In this document: positions 18,074 to 26,496 of the stretch, piece after piece
How the letters are laid out: each line of letters opens with the position of its first letter
Position numbering within the stretch: the stretch's first letter is position 1
DNA from: Pseudoalteromonas sp. XI10
Lineage (GTDB): Bacteria; Pseudomonadota; Gammaproteobacteria; Enterobacterales; Alteromonadaceae
NCBI RefSeq assembly: GCF_001469895.1
Contig: NZ_LOPY01000019.1
Location: 310,001 to 374,000 of the forward strand
DNA length: 64,000 bases
Reading direction: 5' to 3'
Translations under genes and position numbers: made by a program
The notes under the pieces: model-generated
What the model was told of the DNA's origin: nothing
Databases searched by the model: none
The model's input: the letters and a program-made list of their open reading frames with translations, nothing else

Positions 18074-18340
18074 TTACTTTTTGATGCTTTTCCATTGGAA
18101 TGTGCCATCATCAGCTTGGTCATTATTGATAAAGGTATCAATATATAACTGCTCTACTTTTTCTCGTGCCCAAGGGGTCTTTCGTAAAAATTTAAGGCTC
18201 GACTTCACACTAGGGTCATTTTGAAAGCAGCGTACGTCTACGTGCGCTGCCATACCTTGCCAACCAAGTTTTTCTTCAAGTTTAGTAACGATGTCGGCTA
18301 GTTTAACGCCATGTAACGGATTATTTGGTTGATTGTCCAT
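18074..18340 (-). CDS. VF530 family (DUF2132) small DNA-binding-type protein
   Basis: 88 residues with the characteristic NPLHGVKLADIVTKLEEKLGW, CFQNDPSVKSSLKFLRKTPWAR and EKVEQLYID segments of the VF530/DUF2132 family. Members are small cytosolic proteins whose fold suggests DNA binding, but the role is not established. It is convergent with the phosphatase/kinase gene (4 bp between stops) and 56 bp downstream of a small exported protein gene on the same strand. Confidence 0.85.
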   Translation of the reverse strand: MDNQPNNPLHGVKLADIVTKLEEKLGWQGMAAHVDVRCFQNDPSVKSSLKFLRKTPWAREKVEQLYIDTFINNDQADDGTFQWKSIKK

Positions 18341-18396
18341 GATAAATCTTAGGTTATTTGCAACCGCGCAATAGTACCCTATCTGTGCGTTTTAAG

Positions 18397-18696
18397 CTAA
18401 TTGACGTGAATCTTTTTCGCTTGTTTAGGGTAAATAATCTCGCCATTAGCATTTAGTCTGAGCCAAGCCAAATCACTGTTTGAAAAATTAGGCTGTTTAG
18501 CAGTGCAAATTAACGTAATATCGCCAACGGCAATATACGCACCTTCGGTATAGCGTTTATTTTCATACCAACACACTTTTTGATTGTTTAATGCCTCTTG
18601 ACCATCAAGCACGATTAGTGGTTTTTCCTTTGCTAGTGCTTGGTTTAGAAACCCTAAAGTAAACAAAGTACTTAACAGTAAAATTTTCTTTAACAA
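18397..18696 (-). CDS. Small exported protein of unknown function
   Basis: 99 residues. A clear signal peptide (MLKKILLLSTLFTLGFLNQALA) precedes a mature region of about 77 residues with two cysteines (VCWYENKRYTEGAYIAVGD, LICTAKQP), which could form a disulfide. The motif CWYENKRYTEGA resembles short YnjH/DUF1496-type periplasmic proteins, which is a tentative match. On the minus strand GGGAGGCGC before the ATG provides a ribosome-binding site. Same strand as the VF530 gene and possibly co-transcribed with it. Confidence 0.75.
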   Translation of the reverse strand: MLKKILLLSTLFTLGFLNQALAKEKPLIVLDGQEALNNQKVCWYENKRYTEGAYIAVGDITLICTAKQPNFSNSDLAWLRLNANGEIIYPKQAKKIHVN

Positions 18697-18773
18697 AATG
18701 CGCCTCCCGTTGGGCAGATCTGTATAACTACACTAAGCTTATGACAAGGAATAAATAATAAAAAGGTGAACAC

Positions 18774-19004
18774 ATGCAATTTGATAAAAATATGATCGAC
18801 GAACTAACCCTGCTTGCAAAATTTCCTCGCAACTCTCAAATGCAGGGAATTAAAATTCATTCCGATGCCGAAAGCTCAATTAAAGATGCAGCAAAACGTC
18901 TTTATGATAAAGGTATTACAGATAGTCCTGATGGGGGCTACTTAACCGACTTAGGCCTCGATTTAATTAACCATGTGAGTGTGATTAACTCAGCACTTAG
19001 ATAA
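18774..19004 (+). CDS. TIGR02647-family small protein
   Basis: 76 residues with the pattern of the gammaproteobacterial TIGR02647 family: ELTLLAKF near the N terminus, GIKIHSDAESSIKDAAKRLY in the middle and GGYLTDLGLDLINHV near the end. Function unknown; the layout is like a small winged-helix or helical regulator. AAGGTG (18764-18769) is the ribosome-binding site. It is convergent with maiA and shares a strong bidirectional terminator with it. Confidence 0.82.
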   Translation: MQFDKNMIDELTLLAKFPRNSQMQGIKIHSDAESSIKDAAKRLYDKGITDSPDGGYLTDLGLDLINHVSVINSALR

Positions 19005-19010
19005 AATATA

Positions 19011-19039
19011 AAAAAGGCCCGAAGTGTTCGGGCCTTTTT
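19011..19039. terminator. Strong bidirectional terminator
   Basis: AAAAAGGCCCGAA (19011-19023), loop GTG, and the exact complement to 19039, ending in a run of T on either strand. It separates the convergent TIGR02647 gene and maiA. Confidence 0.93.
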
Positions 19040-19057
19040 AACTACAATCCTTAAAGC

Positions 19058-19687
19058 TTAAATTGCATCTGGCTGATTTTGTGGTGCAGCATCAATAAAG
19101 GCATCAAGCTTATTACATTGCTCATATACCGCAGCAATTTTAGGGTACTTGGTCATATCAACTTTAAAGCGCAAGGCATTAAATACTTGCGGCACTAAGC
19201 ACACATCAGCAAGCGTTGGTTTGTTGCCCACACAAAAAGTGTTCGCTTCATCAAGTAGTTTTTCGATACTCTCAAAGCCCACTTCTACCCAATGCTTATA
19301 CCAGGTCGTTTTTGCTTCTTCATCAACACCAAGATCATTAGCTAAGTACTTTAATACACGCAAATTATCGATAGGGTGGATATCGCACGCTACGGCATAA
19401 CATAAATTACGGATCTGAGCTTTTTGCCATGCATCACCAGTCAACAAAGGTGTTTCTGGGTGAGTTTCTTCTAACCACTCTAAAATAGCCAGCGATTGCG
19501 CAAGTACACCTTGATCAGTTTCAAGTGCTGGCAATAACCCTTGTGGGTTTTTAGCTAGGTACTCGTCACTTTGCTGCTCTGATTTTAATAAATTAACCGT
19601 CACCAACTCGTGATCAATGTTCTTTAAATTAAGCGCAATGCGAACTCGGTATGCAGCTGATGAACGAAAATAGCTATAAAGTTTCAT
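19058..19687 (-). CDS. maiA: Maleylacetoacetate isomerase (zeta-class glutathione transferase)
   Basis: 209-residue cytosolic glutathione-dependent isomerase converting maleylacetoacetate to fumarylacetoacetate in tyrosine/homogentisate breakdown. The N-terminal thioredoxin-fold domain has the zeta signature SSAAYRVRIAL (about 9-19), with NPQGLLPALETDQG (glutathione-binding cis-Pro loop) and LAQSLAILEWLEE; the C-terminal helical domain has KPTLADVCLVPQ. Its ATG shares one base with the hmgA stop, so it is translationally coupled to hmgA. No fumarylacetoacetase gene is present in the window, so the last step must be encoded elsewhere. Confidence 0.95.
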   Translation of the reverse strand: MKLYSYFRSSAAYRVRIALNLKNIDHELVTVNLLKSEQQSDEYLAKNPQGLLPALETDQGVLAQSLAILEWLEETHPETPLLTGDAWQKAQIRNLCYAVACDIHPIDNLRVLKYLANDLGVDEEAKTTWYKHWVEVGFESIEKLLDEANTFCVGNKPTLADVCLVPQVFNALRFKVDMTKYPKIAAVYEQCNKLDAFIDAAPQNQPDAI

Positions 19688-20991
19688 TATACGTCCTGTT
19701 TACCTGTGAAATGTTTTTTAATAGTGCGCCAACAATCTGTGTAGTTAGGCTGACGCTCTTTACCTTCAAGGGCATATTTAGTTGGTGAAATAACGTAACG
19801 CGATTCGAACATAAATGCCAAAGTGTTTTCGTAGCGTTGTGGTTCAAGCTCAGCATTTGATGCTTTTTCGAATACATCTGCTTCTGGACCATGTGGCGAC
19901 ATACAGTTATGTAAGCTAGAACCACCTGGTACAAAGCCATGTTCTTTGGCATCGTACACACCTTCGATTAAGCCCATAAACTCACTCATAATATTACGGT
20001 GGTAATAAGGTGGGCGGAATGTGTTCTCAGCCACCATCCAACGTGGAGGGAAGATAGCAAAATCGATATTAGCGACACCTTCTGTACCCGATGGTGATGT
20101 TAATACAGTAAAGATTGATGGATCAGGGTGATCGTAACTTACTGTATTCATAACATTGAATCGAGCAAGGTCATACTTGTAAGGTGCACTGTTACCCGTC
20201 CAAGCAACCACATCCAATGGCGAGTGGCCAATATCACAACGGAACATATTGCCATTGAATTTAGCAACGAGTTCGAAATCACCTTCAATATCTTCGAAAG
20301 CCGCTACAGGGTAGTGGAAGTCACGGTCATTAGCATAACCATTGGCACCCACTGGGCCGCGCTCTGGTAAAATATAGGCATGGCCATAGTTTTCACAGAT
20401 GTAGCCACGTGCTGTATCGGTGAGCAAATCAACTGCGAACTTAATGCCACGAGGAATAACTGCAATTTCTCCTGCACGAACGGTTAGTTGCCCGCACTCG
20501 GTTCTAAGTAATAGCTCACCTTGTTGCGGCACAAACAACATTTCACCATCAGCATTATAAAAGTAACGGTGTTGCATTGATTTATTAGCGACATAAATAT
20601 GAATACCAATACCTGTTTGTGCATTGGCACTACCGTTGGCAGCCATAGTGACTAAACCATCTATAAAATCAGTTGGTTGTTCTGGAATTTCAATTGGATC
20701 CCAACGTAGCATTGTCGGTGGTGTTGGCACTTCTGTAATAGGAGCGGTACGAATTAGGCCATTATCAATTGGCGTGTAATCACCTTGTATTACTGACGGG
20801 CGAATGCGGTAAAACCAAGTACGACGGTTATCAGCACGGGGAGCTGTAAATGCCGTTGTGCTGAACTGCTCAGCATATAAATCGTATTTAACTTTTTGCG
20901 GGCTGAATTGACCGATAGGTAATGCACCGGGTAATGCTTCGGTTTCAAATTCATTACCAAAGCCTGTCATATATTGTAATTCGTTATTCAT
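19687..20991 (-). CDS. hmgA: Homogentisate 1,2-dioxygenase
   Basis: About 434 residues; a non-haem iron cupin enzyme that opens the ring of homogentisate. The ATG at 20991 is chosen because AGGAG (20999-21003) lies seven bases upstream; an upstream ATG at 21030 would add 13 residues without a ribosome-binding site. Family landmarks: [19 protein letters not shown] at the N terminus, [13 protein letters not shown], and near the C terminus [18 protein letters not shown], with metal His and Glu, and [15 protein letters not shown]. First gene of an hmgA-maiA operon, divergent from a MarR regulator with two palindromes between them. Confidence 0.97.
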   Translation of the reverse strand: MNNELQYMTGFGNEFETEALPGALPIGQFSPQKVKYDLYAEQFSTTAFTAPRADNRRTWFYRIRPSVIQGDYTPIDNGLIRTAPITEVPTPPTMLRWDPIEIPEQPTDFIDGLVTMAANGSANAQTGIGIHIYVANKSMQHRYFYNADGEMLFVPQQGELLLRTECGQLTVRAGEIAVIPRGIKFAVDLLTDTARGYICENYGHAYILPERGPVGANGYANDRDFHYPVAAFEDIEGDFELVAKFNGNMFRCDIGHSPLDVVAWTGNSAPYKYDLARFNVMNTVSYDHPDPSIFTVLTSPSGTEGVANIDFAIFPPRWMVAENTFRPPYYHRNIMSEFMGLIEGVYDAKEHGFVPGGSSLHNCMSPHGPEADVFEKASNAELEPQRYENTLAFMFESRYVISPTKYALEGKERQPNYTDCWRTIKKHFTGKQDV

Positions 20992-21038
20992 CACTAGACT
21001 CCTGAAAGGTTTTAGGTAAGATACTCTCATGTGAGACT

Positions 21039-21071
21039 AAATTCAAACTACATTGAATTTACATGTGTAAA
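21039..21071. promoter_or_regulatory. Candidate MarR operators between hmgA and the marR gene
   Basis: Two adjacent palindromes lie in the 103-bp divergent gap: AAATTCAA-N6-TTGAATTT (21039-21060) and TTTACATGTGTAAA (21058-21071). Sites of this size and symmetry are usual for MarR dimers. Which one the local regulator uses is not known. Confidence 0.6.
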
Positions 21072-21094
21072 TATTCTTTGACAGTAGTGCAGCC

Positions 21095-21550
21095 ATGACG
21101 ACAGATAATCAAACAACGCTCGATTTAAAACAGTTCTTACCTTATTCATTAACCAATATTGCAATGCAAATGAGCGAACAGTTTAGTGAGCTATATCAAC
21201 AGCAGTTCGATTTAACCGTGCCACAATGGCGGATAATTGCGAATTTAGCGCAATATGGTGAGTGCACTGCCAAAGAATTATGTGATATGGCACAAATGGA
21301 TAAATCAACGATGTCTCGTGCAGTAAAGTCGCTATTGACCAGAAACCTTATAATTGCCAAAGAAAACCCTAAGGATAAACGCGCAAGTTTATTATCGCTT
21401 TCCGTTGAGGGGAACCGTTTGCATGAGCAAATTGTGCCATTAGCAAACGAGTGGCAAGCCGGTTTAGTGAGCGACTTAGATAGCCAAGAACTTAAACAAT
21501 TTATGAACACTCTTAGTAAGCTTTCCAATCACTTAAATAAAAATGTGTAA
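21095..21550 (+). CDS. MarR-family regulator divergent from hmgA
   Basis: 151 residues with a winged helix-turn-helix: VPQWRIIANLAQYGECTAKE, LCDMAQMDKSTMSRAVKSLL (recognition helix) and the wing NPKDKRASLLSLSVEGNRL, flanked by dimerisation helices. By position it should control the homogentisate operon in response to an aromatic intermediate; in Pseudomonas the equivalent regulator HmgR belongs to the IclR family, so this would be a different solution. No AGGAG-type ribosome-binding site is obvious directly before the ATG. Confidence 0.88.
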   Translation: MTTDNQTTLDLKQFLPYSLTNIAMQMSEQFSELYQQQFDLTVPQWRIIANLAQYGECTAKELCDMAQMDKSTMSRAVKSLLTRNLIIAKENPKDKRASLLSLSVEGNRLHEQIVPLANEWQAGLVSDLDSQELKQFMNTLSKLSNHLNKNV

Positions 21551-21601
21551 TTCTGTAATCAAGGCTTTATAGCAATTGATTTAGACAATCGATACGTATA
21601 T

Positions 21602-21620
21602 GATAATGGCTATCATTTAC
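21602..21620 (+). promoter_or_regulatory. Fur box upstream of the iron-transport operon
   Basis: GATAATGGCTATCATTTAC matches the 19-bp Fur consensus at about 14 positions by eye, with symmetric ATAATGG/TATCATT halves. It ends 25 bp before the start codon of the first gene, where bound Fur would block transcription when iron is plentiful. Confidence 0.75.
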
Positions 21621-21645
21621 AATTAGAAACTTGGATGTCCCCCCT

Positions 21646-22458
21646 ATGAAATTAGCGTTAAACACCGTTAAAACACTAGGTCTTAGCCTAGTATTAGCAT
21701 CTACTTTTATTGCCCAACCTGTATTGGCAAATGGCCCAATTGGTGAGCACGTTAATCATCTAAAAGAAAATTTAAAAGATTACTCAGAAGACGTTGAGTG
21801 GATGATCGGTAAAGTTGACACCATGGTTACCGATTATGAAACAAAAGGCGCAAAAGCAGTTAACAGCGATGATTTAATTGAATACTGGGAATCAGTAAAG
21901 TTTCACAGTGCGATTGAAACGAATTATGTGCCGGTTTATGCATCAATCTGGCAAGGCATTTATGGTATCAAAATGGCCATTGATGACAAAAAACCAGCAA
22001 GCGAAGTACGTAAGCACCAAAAGGCCTTAAATGCTGCCTTGTGGCAGGGTCTTGGAGCTGTTAAACTTGCTGCCGACTTCCAGCAAAAAGGCTTATTAAA
22101 AGCTGTAAAAGCAACTGCTTCTGAAACAATGACGCAAAGCGCTACTATCGATGAGATCAAACATAAATTAGACCGTGTTGTTGCAAAATACGCAGAACGT
22201 TTAAGCGATGAAGCAACGCAAATTGTACACGATACTTACCTTCACTTATTCGAAGGTGTTGAAGGTACACTTATCGAAAAAGATGCGAAGTTAGTAGAAG
22301 TTCTCGAAAAAGATTTTAACGTAACCCTGCCTAAAGCTATTTCTGACAAAGGGTCAGTTGACCAAGTACGTGCAGTGGTTGTTGATATGCAAGAAAAACT
22401 AGATCGCGCTAAGGTGTTACTAGAAGAAGCCGAAAAAGCACGTAAGGATGTATTTTAG
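21646..22458 (+). CDS. Helical periplasmic protein heading the iron-uptake operon, unknown family
   Basis: About 270 residues from the ATG at 21646, where a signal peptide starts (MKLALNTVKTLGLSLVLAST, cleavage near VLA before NGP); the ATG at 21631 would put charged residues out of place. The mature protein is predicted nearly all helical and acidic, rich in Glu, Asp and Lys, with two similar-looking WQG repeats (YASIWQGIYGIKMA and NAALWQGLGAVKLA) and a C-terminal coiled-coil-like AKVLLEEAEKARKDVF. Several Glu and His residues could bind metal, but no known motif such as the imelysin GxHxxE was found. It sits under a Fur box and its TAG overlaps the GTG of the ferric-binding protein, so a role in iron uptake is likely; the exact role is unknown. 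Confidence 0.75.
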   Translation: MKLALNTVKTLGLSLVLASTFIAQPVLANGPIGEHVNHLKENLKDYSEDVEWMIGKVDTMVTDYETKGAKAVNSDDLIEYWESVKFHSAIETNYVPVYASIWQGIYGIKMAIDDKKPASEVRKHQKALNAALWQGLGAVKLAADFQQKGLLKAVKATASETMTQSATIDEIKHKLDRVVAKYAERLSDEATQIVHDTYLHLFEGVEGTLIEKDAKLVEVLEKDFNVTLPKAISDKGSVDQVRAVVVDMQEKLDRAKVLLEEAEKARKDVF

Positions 22459-23498
22459 TGAAGCGTAGGACCTTTATTCAAGGCCTGGCTGCGTTTGGGG
22501 TGGTGGGCGCAATGCCGCTACCTCTTTCTCGTGCCTTTGCAGCCTATGCTGCAAGCCCAATTTCAGTGAAAGACTTACCCGCCCTAGAGGGTGACTTAAC
22601 CTTATATTTAGGCCGTGGTGAAGGTGGTTTGTACGAAAACGTACTGCAATCAATCCAAAAGAAAAACCCAAAACTTAATTTATCAATTCGCCGTGGCCCA
22701 ACTGCCGCACTTGCCAACATGATTGTGGCTGAAGCGAAAGCGGGTGTTAAACGTGCAGATTTATTTTGGGCCGTTGACTCAGGTGCGATTGGCTTAGTAA
22801 CAGACGCAGGTTTAGCTAAATCGCTACCAGGTGACTTAGAAGCGCAATTACAACCACAGTTCCGCTATCCGGGCTGGGCACCAGTGACAGGTCGTATTCG
22901 TACATTACCTTACAACACTAAGCGTTTATCAAAAGATCAGATCCCAGATAGCATAATGGCCATTGCTGATAGCGATTTATCAATTGGTTGGGCACCTGCT
23001 TATGCTTCTTTCCAATCATTCGTCACGGCAATGCGTATTCTTGAAGGTGAAGATAAAACGGCTAAATGGCTTAAGAAAGTTCAAAAACGCTCGAAAACCT
23101 ATGCTGGCGAGCTAGGTGTAGTGATGGCCGTTGAACGTGGTGAAGTGGATATTGGTTTTGCAAATCATTATTACACGTTACGTCTTAAATCAGGTAAACC
23201 AGATGCGAACCTTGATCTTGCTTTTACCAATCAAGATGCCGGTTGTTTAGTTAATGCATCAGGTGTGTTATCGCTGACAGATAACCCGAACGCAATGAAC
23301 TTTATGCGCTACTTACTAAGTTCTGAAGTTCAGAGCTACTTAGCACGTGAAGCCTACGAAATTCCATTGATCCAAGGTATTGACCAGCCAGCTGGATTAC
23401 CAGCCTTAACGGATGTGTCACCGCCGAAAATCGATTTAACTCAATTGGCAGATTTAAGGCCAACACTCGACCTTATGCGCAGTAGCGGTGTTTTATAA
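22458..23498 (+). CDS. fbpA: Ferric iron ABC transporter substrate-binding protein (FbpA-like)
   Basis: 346-residue periplasmic binding protein. GTG start overlapping the upstream stop by one base (TAGTG). The N terminus has a twin-arginine-type signal, KRRTFIQG followed by GLAAFGVVGAMPLPLS and AFA, suggesting export of a folded protein by Tat. The mature part follows the class II binding-protein pattern of iron-binding proteins: LTLYLGRGEGG at the start, RADLFWAVDSGAIGLV, YNTKRLSKDQIPDS and VERGEVDIGFANHYY, with YY near the position where FbpA proteins use adjacent tyrosines to bind iron. Second gene of the operon. Confidence 0.88.
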   Translation: MKRRTFIQGLAAFGVVGAMPLPLSRAFAAYAASPISVKDLPALEGDLTLYLGRGEGGLYENVLQSIQKKNPKLNLSIRRGPTAALANMIVAEAKAGVKRADLFWAVDSGAIGLVTDAGLAKSLPGDLEAQLQPQFRYPGWAPVTGRIRTLPYNTKRLSKDQIPDSIMAIADSDLSIGWAPAYASFQSFVTAMRILEGEDKTAKWLKKVQKRSKTYAGELGVVMAVERGEVDIGFANHYYTLRLKSGKPDANLDLAFTNQDAGCLVNASGVLSLTDNPNAMNFMRYLLSSEVQSYLAREAYEIPLIQGIDQPAGLPALTDVSPPKIDLTQLADLRPTLDLMRSSGVL

Positions 23499-24997
23499 TG
23501 CGCATACCTGCTTCTTATCCCATGGCGCTGCTTGCAGCGCTTTTGGCGTTAGTGCCAGTTTATATTCTGATCACTTTAGCCAGTGATGCGACGGCTGTTT
23601 TTGATAGTCACAATTTAAAAATTCTTGGTAACACTTTATCACTTATGGTGTTAACTGTTTTAGGCTCTATTTTAATTGGCGTGCCTCTGGCGTTTATTAG
23701 TGCCTATGTTCAACTTCCTTTTAAAAAGCTTTGGCTTGTTTTGTTTGCATCTCCACTTGCTATTCCAAGCTATATTGGCGCGTTTACTTTATATGCAGCA
23801 TTTGGCCCCGGTGGTGAGATAAATCAGCTGTTAGGCTTTGAAACCCCGCCTATGTATGGCTTAACGGGTGCTGCTATTGTTATGACGCTATACACGTTTC
23901 CATTTGTAATGCTTACAACGCGTTCGTCTTTACTTAGTCTAGATGCCAGCATGGTAAACGCGGCTCGCACTTTAGGTATGTCGATGCCAATGAGTGTCTT
24001 TAAAGTCATATTACCGCGTGTAATAAACGGTATAGCGGCGGGCTCATTACTGGTTGCACTTTATACCCTATCAGATTTTGGTACACCGGCGATGATGCGC
24101 TTAGATACCTTTACTCGCGTGATCTATGTTGAATATAACGCCTTTGGTCTAAGCCGAGCAGCGATGTTATCGCTACAATTAATGGTGATAGTAGGCTTTT
24201 TACTGTTTATCGAATCACAAATTAAAACTGCTTCTGAGCGCCACGGTAGACCGCTAATGTTATTTCCATCAAACGGTCAAAAGTTAGCAATGCTGGTGAT
24301 TTTTCTACCTGTTTTATTATTGGCTATTTGTTTGCCGTTAGCCATTTTTACCCTTTGGCTGGCCCGTGATGGTATTGCTGATTTTGATTTCAGCATTGCG
24401 TGGAATTCAGCTTATGCGTCTGGCATTGCGGCTATTGTCGCTGTTGTCGTTGCTGTGCCTGTAGCGCATGCTGCCTTAAGCGGTAAAGTAGGGCGCATTA
24501 TGGAGCGAGTCACCTATTTCGGATTTGGTATCCCAGGTATCGTAATGGGGACGGCACTTGTTTATGGTGGCCTGCAATTACCGCTTTTATACCAAACTCT
24601 GGCATTATTAGTGATTGCCTACGTGCTACGCTTTTTACCGCTGGCAGTTGGCTCTGTACGTACCAGCACAGAACACTTAGACTCGAGTTTAATCAAATCA
24701 GCACGCGTATTAGGCGCAAGCCCTCGTGAAGCATTTATGCGTATTACCTTACCTTTAACACTACGCGGTATCATTGCTGGTGCAGCCTTGGTATTTTTAG
24801 AATCAATGCGAGAGCTTGAAGCGACCTTGTTACTTGGTCCTACAGGGTTTGAAACCCTATCAACTTATTTATGGCGTGTTTATGAAGCCGGTTATTTCGG
24901 TCGTGCTGCCATTCCTGGGCTCTTGTTAGTAGTGATATCAGCATGTGGCTTAGCTATAATGCTCTCAGGCGAAAAGCGCAGTCAATTAGAACATTAA
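23498..24997 (+). CDS. fbpB: Ferric iron ABC transporter permease (FbpB-like, two fused permease halves)
   Basis: 499 residues with about twelve membrane helices in two repeated permease domains. Each has an EAA-type loop: DASMVNAARTLGMSMPMSVFKVILPRV in the first half is seen as AARTLGMS and ILPRV, and in the second SARVLGASPREAFMRITLPL. This double layout is typical of FbpB/SfuB iron permeases. The ATG shares a base with the FbpA stop (TAATG), so translation is coupled. Works with the ATPase encoded next. Confidence 0.93.
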   Translation: MRIPASYPMALLAALLALVPVYILITLASDATAVFDSHNLKILGNTLSLMVLTVLGSILIGVPLAFISAYVQLPFKKLWLVLFASPLAIPSYIGAFTLYAAFGPGGEINQLLGFETPPMYGLTGAAIVMTLYTFPFVMLTTRSSLLSLDASMVNAARTLGMSMPMSVFKVILPRVINGIAAGSLLVALYTLSDFGTPAMMRLDTFTRVIYVEYNAFGLSRAAMLSLQLMVIVGFLLFIESQIKTASERHGRPLMLFPSNGQKLAMLVIFLPVLLLAICLPLAIFTLWLARDGIADFDFSIAWNSAYASGIAAIVAVVVAVPVAHAALSGKVGRIMERVTYFGFGIPGIVMGTALVYGGLQLPLLYQTLALLVIAYVLRFLPLAVGSVRTSTEHLDSSLIKSARVLGASPREAFMRITLPLTLRGIIAGAALVFLESMRELEATLLLGPTGFETLSTYLWRVYEAGYFGRAAIPGLLLVVISACGLAIMLSGEKRSQLEH

Positions 24998-25008
24998 GGA
25001 TCAGTTTA

Positions 25009-26019
25009 ATGCTATCAGTTAGTAAGCTGTCTATCGATTATGGTAGCAATCGTGTGGTAAGTGAACTTAACTTATCACTTGGGGAAAGTGAGATCCTCAT
25101 GCTAGTTGGTCCAACTGGCTGTGGTAAAAGTACAATTTTACAAGCGTTAGCTGGGCTAATTCCTATCAGCGAAGGTGAAATTAATTTAGGCTCATGGCGT
25201 GCAACACCCAAATTAAAAGTACCACCAGAAAAACGTAAAGTGGGTATGGTATTTCAAGACTTTGCGTTATTCCCGCATTTAACAGTGCAGCAAAATATTT
25301 GCTTTAGATTAACCGATACCTCAAAAGCTGATCATTGGATTAAGTTACTGGGTCTTGAAGCATTTCGTGATAAAAAGCCTGCTACTTTATCAGGTGGACA
25401 AAAGCAGCGTGTAGCACTTGCCCGAACACTAGCTCACGAACCTGATTTCGTATTACTTGACGAGCCGTTATCAAACCTTGATGCAGCTTTAAAAGACACC
25501 CTTCGTTGGGATATTCGTAATGCATTAAAAGATGCGGGTGTACCTGCTATTTGGGTAACCCATGACCAAGAAGAAGCCTTATCTGTTGGTGATCGTGTTG
25601 GTGTACTGAAAGAAGGTATTATTCAACAAATCGACTCCCCTGAACGCTGTTTTAGCTTACCAAGCAATCGCTTTGTGGCACGTTTTTTAGGTGAAGCAAG
25701 TTTCATTGCCGGCAATTGTGAAGGTGATATTGCCACCACTGATTTAGGTAATGCGCCAGCGATTAAAGTTGATCATGATACTGCGAAGGTTGATGTATTA
25801 CTTCGCCCTGATGATGTTCACCTTATTCAAAATGCAGCTACTAGCAACGGTAAAGTGACATGGGTACGTTACGAAGGTGGCAGTCGCTTATGTGCTGTTA
25901 AATTAGCGTGTGATACTGTGGTGACAAGCCGAGTAAGCCATGAAGTGATGGTACGCCCAGGCGATGCAGTACATGTTTCTATCAATACAACACACCCACT
26001 TGCGGTTTACGCAGCTTAA
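25009..26019 (+). CDS. fbpC: Ferric iron ABC transporter ATP-binding protein (FbpC-like)
   Basis: About 336 residues from the ATG at 25009, with AAGGA 10 bases upstream and 11 bp after the permease stop; the longer in-frame ATG at 24943 lies inside the permease gene and adds no family sequence. Motifs in order: Walker A GPTGCGKST, Q-loop FQDFALFPHL, signature LSGGQKQRVALA, Walker B VLLDEPLSNLD and switch WVTHDQEEAL, then a C-terminal TOBE-type regulatory domain. Energises the permease. Last gene of the four-gene Fur-controlled operon. Confidence 0.95.
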   Translation: MLSVSKLSIDYGSNRVVSELNLSLGESEILMLVGPTGCGKSTILQALAGLIPISEGEINLGSWRATPKLKVPPEKRKVGMVFQDFALFPHLTVQQNICFRLTDTSKADHWIKLLGLEAFRDKKPATLSGGQKQRVALARTLAHEPDFVLLDEPLSNLDAALKDTLRWDIRNALKDAGVPAIWVTHDQEEALSVGDRVGVLKEGIIQQIDSPERCFSLPSNRFVARFLGEASFIAGNCEGDIATTDLGNAPAIKVDHDTAKVDVLLRPDDVHLIQNAATSNGKVTWVRYEGGSRLCAVKLACDTVVTSRVSHEVMVRPGDAVHVSINTTHPLAVYAA

Positions 26020-26443
26020 ATAAAAATATCTGTGCGGGTCTTACTGGCCTGCATTTTTTAGAAAGCTTTCAGCCATCAGCTGTCAGCCATCAGATGCAAT
26101 ATGAATACGAGTTTTTAGCCCTCAGCCATCTGACGCGATGTAAAATCGCTGCTACCTAGCGACTTGCTAACTTTACTCTTGAAGCTTTAATCTTGCTAAC
26201 TTTCCCCTAGAAGCTTTACTCTCGTAACTCTTATCTCGTAACTACTATTTTTACCGGCTAAAGCCAGTCCTTCATAAAGATTTATCAGGTATTAGGCTCT
26301 AGGTTTTAGGCACTAGAACGCGATGTAAAATCGTTGCTACCTTGCAACTTTCTAACTTTACTCTTGAAGCTTTACTCTTGCTAACTTTCCCCTAGTAACT
26401 GTACTTTCGTAACTAGCAACTCGCTAACTTTCCCTAAAACGTA
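26020..26443. repeat. Non-coding region with a duplicated segment of about 96 bp
   Basis: Gene-free stretch between convergent genes. A segment beginning CGCGATGTAAAATCG occurs at 26134-26229 and again at 26319-26414, roughly 90% identical by eye, both containing CTAACTTTACTCTTGAAGC and CTTGCTAACTTTCCCCTAG. Within each copy, short words such as TAACTTT and GTAACT recur. Before them, TCAGCCATCAGCTG and TCAGCCATCAGATG stand in tandem (about 26069-26096), with a further CAGCCATCTG at 26123. No ORF or transposase is present. It looks like a degenerate intergenic repeat family, possibly with copies elsewhere in the genome. Confidence 0.7.
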
Positions 26444-26471
26444 AAAAGCCCGCCAGTAGGGGCGGGCTTTT
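26444..26471. terminator. Strong bidirectional terminator
   Basis: AAAAGCCCGCC (26444-26454) pairs with GGCGGGCTTTT (26461-26471) around six bases. It ends the Oar-like receptor transcript on the minus strand and would also stop read-through from the iron operon. Confidence 0.92.
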
Positions 26472-26496
26472 GTTTTATAACAAGGCTAACTCGTTA

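Noticed and set aside
21078..21084. TTGACA just before the marR gene as its -35
   Set aside because: It is only about 12 bp from the start codon, leaving no room for a -10 and a leader.
26020..26443. CRISPR array
   Set aside because: The repeats are two long imperfect copies and irregular short words, not short identical repeats with even spacers, and no cas gene is near.
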